A DNA stretch of 56,655 bases from UBA1268 sp965662195 (lineage in GTDB: Bacteria > Planctomycetota > Planctomycetia > Pirellulales > UBA1268): contig CBFIHA010000013.1 of NCBI GenBank assembly GCA_965662195.1, positions 1 through 56,655 on the forward strand, written 5' to 3'. This document shows positions 51,774 through 56,655 of this stretch, piece by piece. Numbering within the stretch: position 1 is the first letter of the stretch; every line of letters starts with the position of its first letter. The position numbers and the translations under genes were made by a program. Below the pieces are notes generated by a model. It was not told the origin of the DNA. It saw nothing but the letters and a program-made list of their open reading frames with translations, and did not search any database.

Positions 51774-54590
51774 TCAGGTCTCTTGTGGCTTGCCGTCGGT
51801 AGCCTGACTGGCCGGCTGGTCAGCTGGCCGATCCTCTGCCTGCTCACCGATAGCTGGCGGTGAGTGGGGCTCTGCAGGACCGTCTCCAGCGGCCGACGCG
51901 GCCGATTCGGTGCCGGCGGATGACTCCACGACCTCGACAGACGCCGGCGGTTGCCCCCCGCCGTCCCCGGCCGGCAGCGCGGTCAGCGCATCTGTCGGTT
52001 CAGCTGGAACGGGAGCCTGATCATCGCTGACCGGTTCGGCGAGCGGGGGCTTCTTCCGCCGCTTGCGGCGGTTTTCAGAAGCTGCCTCATCGGGTTCGCG
52101 CTGGGCATCAAAGAACTGCTTGAGGTCACCGAAGGTGCGAAGAGGCTCACGGCCAATCTTCTGGCTGTCACTGATCGGCTTGGTCGGCTCCCGGCCACGA
52201 CTCGACGTATAGACCCGTTGCCCTCGGGGCTGTTCGCGACGCCGTTCTTCACCGCGGGGCTTGCGGCGATCCCGCCGGTCACCAGACGGTCGCGGAGTGC
52301 CCGCCGCCCCCTGCTCGACCGGCTTCTTGGGCTGGTCAGCCCCCTTTCGACCACTTCGGGACCGGCCCCGCCCCGGCTCGGCCGGTCGCCGCTTTGACTT
52401 CGGGTCGATCATCGTCAGGGCGACCCGGCGACGGGTTTTGTCGAGTTCCAGGACCCAAACCCGCACCGCCTGTCCAACCACCACGGCGGCATGGGGGTCG
52501 CGAATGAAGCCACTGGAAAGCTGGCTGATGTGCACCAATCCGCTGTCGTGCAGCCCGATGTCAATGAATGCGCCGAAGTCGACCACATTGAGGACGCTGC
52601 CCCGCAGCTCCATGCCCACCTCGAGGTCCTCGAATTTCAACACCCCCTGCTTGAACAGGGGCTCCGGCAGATCCTCACGCGGATCACGGCCCGGCCGCCG
52701 GAACTGCTCGACAATGTCGGCCAAGAGCAATCGGCCGACGCCAAACTCATCGGCCACCGCGGCCAGATCGAGCGTGGTGATCGCCGTCGCGATCTCCCGC
52801 TGCTTCTCCCGGTCGCCAAGATCGGCAGCCGTTCGGCCAATCTTCTCCAGCAACCGTTCCGCAACGGGATAACTCTCCGGATGAATCCAGGTGGCGTCGA
52901 GCGGATTCCCACCTTCGGCAATCTTGAGAAAGCCGACCGCCTGCACGTAGGCAGCGTCACCAAAGCCGGGCACCTCGCGGAACTGCTCCCGTGAAGTGAA
53001 CGCCCCCTTGGCCGCCCGCCAGTCAACGATGCCCCGGGCGACCGCCTGGTTCAGCCCGGCCACATACCGCAGTAACGCGGGGCTGGCGGTGTTCGCATCG
53101 ACGCCAACGTAATTCACACAGCCCTCGACCACCGCGTCGAGCGAGGCATGCAGGTGACGGGCCTTCACATCGTGCTGGTAGAGTCCAACTCCGATGTTAG
53201 CCGGCTCGATTTTGACCAGTTCCGAGAGCGGATCGAGCAGCCGCCGGCCGATCGATACCGCCCCCCGGAAGGCCGCCTCAAAATCGGGCAGCTCTTCCCG
53301 GGCATACTGGCTGGTCGAATAGACGCTGGCACCGGCCTCGTTGACGATGACGTAGGCGATCTCGTGTTCCTGCAATTCGCCGGCGACCAACTCGGCCAAA
53401 AGTGATTCAACGTCGCGTCCCGCAGTTCCGTTGCCGACGGCAATGACGTTGCAGCCATGCTGCTTCACCAGTTCGATGATCCGGATGGCGGCTGCCGCCC
53501 GCTGCTCGGCCTTGCCGATGATGTGCAGGATTTCATGGGCCAGTGGCCTGCCACACGCGTCGAGCACGACTGCCTTGCAGCCGCTTTTGAAGCCGGGGTC
53601 GATCGCCAGCACGATCCTGCCGGCCACGGGTGGCTGCAGCAGCAGGTTTCGGAGGTTGCGGGCAAAGACCGCGATCGCATGCTCTTCCGAGGTGTCGGTC
53701 ATCTCCCGCCGCACCTCCCGCTCGAGGCTCGGCAGAATCAGCCGGGTGAGCGCATCGCGGCAGCACTCCCGCAGAAGGTCGGCGTGCGGGTGGTCGGCCG
53801 GCAGCAGCAATTCATCCGCGACTGCCTGAATGGCTTCAGTGGGTCCCTCGACCCGCACCCGCAGGACCTTGGCCCGCTCACCACGGTTCATCGCCAGGAC
53901 CCGGTGCGGTGGCACCTTCTGAATCTGTTCGTTGAAATCGAAGTAGTCGCGGAAGTGTTTGGCGGTCTTGGACTGTGGCTTGCCCGGGGTTTCGATTCGC
54001 TGACTCCGCAGCCGTCCCTCCGCAAACAGCAGTTTCCGCAGCCGCTGCCGCAGATCGGCCCGCTCACTGAACCAATCGGCGATGATGTGGCCAACCCCCA
54101 GCAGGGCATCGGCCACAGTTGCCACCCCGACATCGGTATCGACGAAATCCGCAGCCCGAGTCTCGAGGGCGGCCGCTTGGGGGTCGGCCTCTAGGATCTC
54201 TTTTGCCAGCGGCTCGAGCCGTCGCTGCTTGGCCTGTTCGGCGAGCGAGAGCCGCCGGGGCTTGAAGGGCAGGTAGAGGTCTTCGAGCACCTTGGGATTT
54301 TCGACCCTCTCGATTTCATGCTGCAAGTCGGGCGTCAACCTGCCCTGCCCCTCAATTGTTCGCAGGATCGTCTGCTTCCGGTCGACCAGTTGCCGGGCCC
54401 GGAGAATGGCGTTGGCGACCGCCCGCACCTGCAGCTCATCGAGGCCACCCGTCTGATCGCGGCGGTACCGGGTGATGAAGGGCACGGTGTTGCCCTGATC
54501 GAGCAGTTCAACCGTGGCGACCACACCCACCTCGGGCAGGCCCAGCCGATTGGAGATCTTCTCCAGGTCAATGACGGCCGTGAAAACCAT
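51774..54590 (-). CDS. tex: Tex family RNA-binding protein with S1 domain and long basic tail
   Basis: This 938-aa protein resembles Tex, a nucleic-acid-binding protein associated with transcription. In order it has an N-terminal helical region (TVELLDQGNTVPFITRYRRD), a YqgF/RNase H-like domain (LAIDPGFKSGCKAVVLDACG), helix-hairpin-helix segments (FTSREQFREVPGFGDAAYVQ) and an S1 domain (about 650-735, LRGSVLNVVDFGAFIDIGLH). The last about 200 residues are a low-complexity tail rich in Arg, Glu, Pro and Ala, longer than in classical Tex (about 770 aa). The start at 54590 (GGGAAG upstream) is chosen because the open frame beyond it reads through two repeat hairpins. Confidence 0.93.
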   Translation of the reverse strand: MVFTAVIDLEKISNRLGLPEVGVVATVELLDQGNTVPFITRYRRDQTGGLDELQVRAVANAILRARQLVDRKQTILRTIEGQGRLTPDLQHEIERVENPKVLEDLYLPFKPRRLSLAEQAKQRRLEPLAKEILEADPQAAALETRAADFVDTDVGVATVADALLGVGHIIADWFSERADLRQRLRKLLFAEGRLRSQRIETPGKPQSKTAKHFRDYFDFNEQIQKVPPHRVLAMNRGERAKVLRVRVEGPTEAIQAVADELLLPADHPHADLLRECCRDALTRLILPSLEREVRREMTDTSEEHAIAVFARNLRNLLLQPPVAGRIVLAIDPGFKSGCKAVVLDACGRPLAHEILHIIGKAEQRAAAAIRIIELVKQHGCNVIAVGNGTAGRDVESLLAELVAGELQEHEIAYVIVNEAGASVYSTSQYAREELPDFEAAFRGAVSIGRRLLDPLSELVKIEPANIGVGLYQHDVKARHLHASLDAVVEGCVNYVGVDANTASPALLRYVAGLNQAVARGIVDWRAAKGAFTSREQFREVPGFGDAAYVQAVGFLKIAEGGNPLDATWIHPESYPVAERLLEKIGRTAADLGDREKQREIATAITTLDLAAVADEFGVGRLLLADIVEQFRRPGRDPREDLPEPLFKQGVLKFEDLEVGMELRGSVLNVVDFGAFIDIGLHDSGLVHISQLSSGFIRDPHAAVVVGQAVRVWVLELDKTRRRVALTMIDPKSKRRPAEPGRGRSRSGRKGADQPKKPVEQGAAGTPRPSGDRRDRRKPRGEERRREQPRGQRVYTSSRGREPTKPISDSQKIGREPLRTFGDLKQFFDAQREPDEAASENRRKRRKKPPLAEPVSDDQAPVPAEPTDALTALPAGDGGGQPPASVEVVESSAGTESAASAAGDGPAEPHSPPAIGEQAEDRPADQPASQATDGKPQET

Positions 54591-54698
54591 TGCTTCCCGC
54601 CGTTTCAAACACCGAGCAATCCGGCTTGATCCCACCTCACCAGCGGGCAACAGCCAGCAGGCTGTGGAAATAGTCTGCCGCCGCAGGATGCAGCAATT

Positions 54699-54781
54699 GG
54701 CAACCCCGAAAACACGCGGCGTTTTCGGGTGTTGCCCAAGTGAAAAAAGACCATGGAGGGCTTTTTCCACAGACAGCTAGG
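54699..54781. repeat. Family C and family D hairpins, adjacent
   Basis: Family C: AACCCCGAAAAC (54702-54713) with GTTTTCGGGTGTT (54721-54733), the inverse of the copy at 10672-10707. Family D follows at once: GTGAAAAAAG (54740-54749) with CTTTTTCCAC (54761-54770) around ACCATGGAGGG, then GACAGCTAGG as at 177-186. They lie upstream of tex, in the 54591-55174 gap before the divergent aminotransferase gene; the rest of that gap has no recognised feature. Confidence 0.7.
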
Positions 54782-55174
54782 GCCACCGGGACAGAGCGGC
54801 TTCCGCAAAACAAACCGACAAGACCGACTGCAGGGGTAAGCCACGAACAGACTCGCGATCGGGCAATAGTGGCGGAGTGCTCAGCGAATTTCGCCAAAAC
54901 CAGCCTGAAATGTAGAGCCCGCCGCCTCTTCCTGTCAAACACTGCTTCCCGTAGGGCACCGCAGGGGCCTCTCCGGGGCCTTCCCTGACCTTGACAGCCC
55001 GGCCAGCAGCGAACTACTCACCCTCTTTGCCCACCGACTGGCGGCCCAGCGTCGAGCGGGGGCCTGCGGAAAAAAACGGATTGGAGTGCCTGGGCCAATC
55101 GTGACGATTCTTGAAAACGATGCGGTTGTACGACCAGCCGCAATCCCCCAATGCCCTGCGGAGAAACTGCGGCA

Positions 55175-56467
55175 ATGACATCCGGCCATTTTCCGACGCC
55201 AGCCGACGAATCGACCCCGAACACCGGCCTGCTGGACCGCGTCCCCCTGCTCGCCATCGACCGACAGAACGGACCGTTGTCGGAACAGTTCCGGCGGGTG
55301 ATCGACGAGGTCTGCCATTCCGGTCGGTTTGTTCTTGGGCCCGATGTCGCTGCCCTCGAAAGCGAGTTGGCCACTAGCCTCGACGTGCCGCACGTGATTG
55401 GCTGTGCCTCCGGCAGTGACGCCTTGCTGCTGGCCCTGATGGCTCTCGGCCTCGAGGCGGGCGACGAAGTGATCCTGCCGAGCTACACCTTCTTCGCCAC
55501 GGCCAGCGCCGTGTCCCGGCTGGGTGGCATCCCAATCTTTGCTGACATCGATCCGGTGACCTTCCTGGTCGATCCCGAGGACGTCGCCCGCCGCATCACC
55601 CCCCGCACCCGGGCGATCATGCCGGTGCACCTGTTCGGCCAGACGGCCGACATGGATGCCCTGCTCCCAATCGCCGAGGCGGCCGGCATACCGGTAATCG
55701 AGGATGCGGCCCAGTCGATCCTTTCCACCTGGCATGGACGCTGCACCGGTGGCATTGGCGATGTCGGTTGCTTCAGCTTCTACCCCACCAAAAACCTGGG
55801 GGCCTTTGGGGACGGGGGCTTCCTGACCACCACCCGCGACGATCTGGCCGACGCCCTTCGGAAGCTGCGAGTGCATGGCATGGAGCCGCGGTATTACCAC
55901 GACGTTATCGGCATCAACAGCCGGCTCGACTCGCTCCAGGCAGCCGTGCTGCGGGTCAAACTGCCCCACCTTGATGCCTGGACGACCGACCGCGAGCGAA
56001 ACGCCGCCCGGTACAGCGACCTCTTCACCCGCTGTGGACTGACTGACGTGATCACCCTGCCGCAAGCAGATTCACGTGGTCGGCATGTCTGGAATCAGTA
56101 CGTCATTCGGGTCGCCAACGGCCAGCGGGACCCGCTCCGGTCGCACCTTGCCGCCGCCAACGTCGGCACCGAGATCTACTATCCGGTACCGCTGCATCTG
56201 CAGCAATGCTTTGCATATCTTGGATGGCAGAACGGGGACCTACCGGTCACCGAGCAGGCGGCCCACGAGACCCTGGCGTTGCCGATCTTTCCGGAGCTCG
56301 AACCACAGGAGCAGCGCACAGTTGTCGGCCGAATCGCTGAATTCTTCGGACGCTCACCCGTGCCAGCCGACATCGCCCATACGGAGCAAGGCAGCGATGC
56401 GATCACCAAGCCGAAGCAGTTCAGCCGCACCGGCCTGATCGGCCGAGCCGATGAGGTGCGGTGCTAG
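55175..56467 (+). CDS. DegT/DnrJ/EryC1/StrS family aminotransferase
   Basis: This 430-aa PLP-dependent sugar aminotransferase acts on keto-sugars for surface glycans or secondary metabolites. It has FVLGPDVAALESELA near the N-terminus, GCASGSDALLLALMALG for PLP-phosphate binding, VIEDAAQSILSTWHGRCTG, and the PLP lysine K206 in FYPTKNLGAFGDGG. The start at 55175 is preferred to an ATG eight codons upstream. The about 45 residues after the conserved end (from PVPADIAHTEQG) look non-homologous. It is followed at once by the tandem repeat region. No other sugar-nucleotide gene is next to it. Confidence 0.93.
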   Translation: MTSGHFPTPADESTPNTGLLDRVPLLAIDRQNGPLSEQFRRVIDEVCHSGRFVLGPDVAALESELATSLDVPHVIGCASGSDALLLALMALGLEAGDEVILPSYTFFATASAVSRLGGIPIFADIDPVTFLVDPEDVARRITPRTRAIMPVHLFGQTADMDALLPIAEAAGIPVIEDAAQSILSTWHGRCTGGIGDVGCFSFYPTKNLGAFGDGGFLTTTRDDLADALRKLRVHGMEPRYYHDVIGINSRLDSLQAAVLRVKLPHLDAWTTDRERNAARYSDLFTRCGLTDVITLPQADSRGRHVWNQYVIRVANGQRDPLRSHLAAANVGTEIYYPVPLHLQQCFAYLGWQNGDLPVTEQAAHETLALPIFPELEPQEQRTVVGRIAEFFGRSPVPADIAHTEQGSDAITKPKQFSRTGLIGRADEVRC

Positions 56468-56473
56468 TTTTAC

Positions 56474-56504
56474 GCGGAAAAGGCCATCCATGGCCCTTTT
56501 CCGC
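56474..56504 (+). terminator. Family D hairpin after the aminotransferase gene, possible terminator
   Basis: GCGGAAAAGG (56474-56483) pairs with CCTTTTCCGC (56495-56504) around CCATCCATGGC. It starts six bases after the stop codon. There is no T-run after it, so termination is uncertain; the same hairpin type occurs at 54740-54770. Confidence 0.5.
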
Positions 56505-56655
56505 TTGAGCGATGCTGCGAACGCCAAGGGTTCGCAGCAATCGCTGCCGCCGCCTCCTGCGGCAGGTACGCATCAACACCATCCATGGCCCTTTTCCGCT
56601 TGAGCGATGCTGCGAACGCCAAGGGTTCGCAGCAATCGCTGCCGCCGCCTCCTGC
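56484..56655. repeat. 95-bp tandem repeat, at least 1.8 copies, running off the window
   Basis: The unit at 56484-56578 is followed by an identical copy from 56579, cut by the window edge after 77 bases. Each unit carries CCATCCATGGCCC, a long hairpin GCGATGCTGCGAAC / GTTCGCAGC-A-ATCGC (56509-56522 with 56530-56544, one bulge) and a GC-rich GCCGCCGCCTCCTGCGGC hairpin. No coding potential. Confidence 0.85.

Noticed and set aside
54935..56065. 376-codon minus-strand frame opposite the aminotransferase
   Set aside because: It is antisense to a complete DegT-type enzyme with its PLP lysine and has no recognisable domain.
56484..56655. Possible CRISPR array at the right edge
   Set aside because: The 95-bp units are joined with no unique spacers, and no cas gene is near.
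1..56655. tRNA or rRNA genes
   Set aside because: I looked through the intergenic gaps for a T-loop plus acceptor pairing pattern and for rRNA-like blocks and found none; a covariance-model search would settle this.

Overview
The window looks like chromosomal DNA of a planctomycete, probably of the Pirellulales type. It carries several gene families that are strongly enriched in that phylum: a PSD1/planctomycete-cytochrome-C protein paired with a DUF1501 protein, two DUF1559 pseudopilin-like proteins each followed by a small lipoprotein, two secreted sulfatases, a PhoD-like phosphatase, Tat-exported Gfo/Idh/MocA and TIM-barrel sugar proteins, an ECF sigma factor of the Rhodopirellula/Verrucomicrobium type, and a FecR-LamG protein. 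Most of the window is GC-rich. The stretch at about 1.5-6 kb looks less so by eye. No rRNA, tRNA or CRISPR array was found.

Layout. 1-10.6 kb is an accessory segment: a truncated IS66-type tnpA/tnpB remnant, a conserved cupin-like protein, a small MITE with perfect 15-bp ends, an LplT-like transporter, a sulfatase, a 1.1-kb gene-free stretch and two coupled glycosyltransferases. Nearly identical direct repeats (1-157 and 10468-10622) bracket it. 10.7-17.5 kb is a tightly packed minus-strand operon (oxidoreductase, PhoD-like phosphatase, sulfatase, PhyH dioxygenase, sugar-phosphate isomerase-like protein) facing a divergent XylR-type regulator. It is the best candidate here for an undescribed catabolic system acting on a sulfated and/or phosphorylated sugar derivative. 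18.9-30.7 kb holds planctomycete-type envelope and secreted proteins: two DUF1559 plus lipoprotein pairs, a GH-like protein, an NHL-repeat protein, a DJ-1/PfpI protein, and DUF1501 plus PSD1. 30.9-35.2 kb holds a Phd/PIN toxin-antitoxin pair, the ECF sigma factor with its membrane FecR-LamG partner, and a flavin-halogenase-like enzyme. 35.6-42.1 kb holds a stress protein, a calcium-type P-ATPase, a Na+/Ca2+ exchanger, a rhomboid protease and a DoxX protein. 42.7-56.5 kb is housekeeping: glyA-aguB-aguA (one-carbon and agmatine-to-putrescine), a site-2 protease, lysA, a ferredoxin, dprA, prfB with the classical programmed frameshift, infA, a Tex protein and a DegT aminotransferase.

Intergenic DNA is rich in short palindromic repeat families. 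Family A has TGCCCGTGCCCT ends (3 copies). Family B is a mosaic built on AAGCCCGAAGCGCAAGC palindromes (4 copies). Families C and D are small hairpins, and there is a 95-bp tandem repeat at the right edge. Coding starts were chosen from start-stop overlaps, ribosome-binding sites and family alignments recalled from knowledge. No database search was possible.
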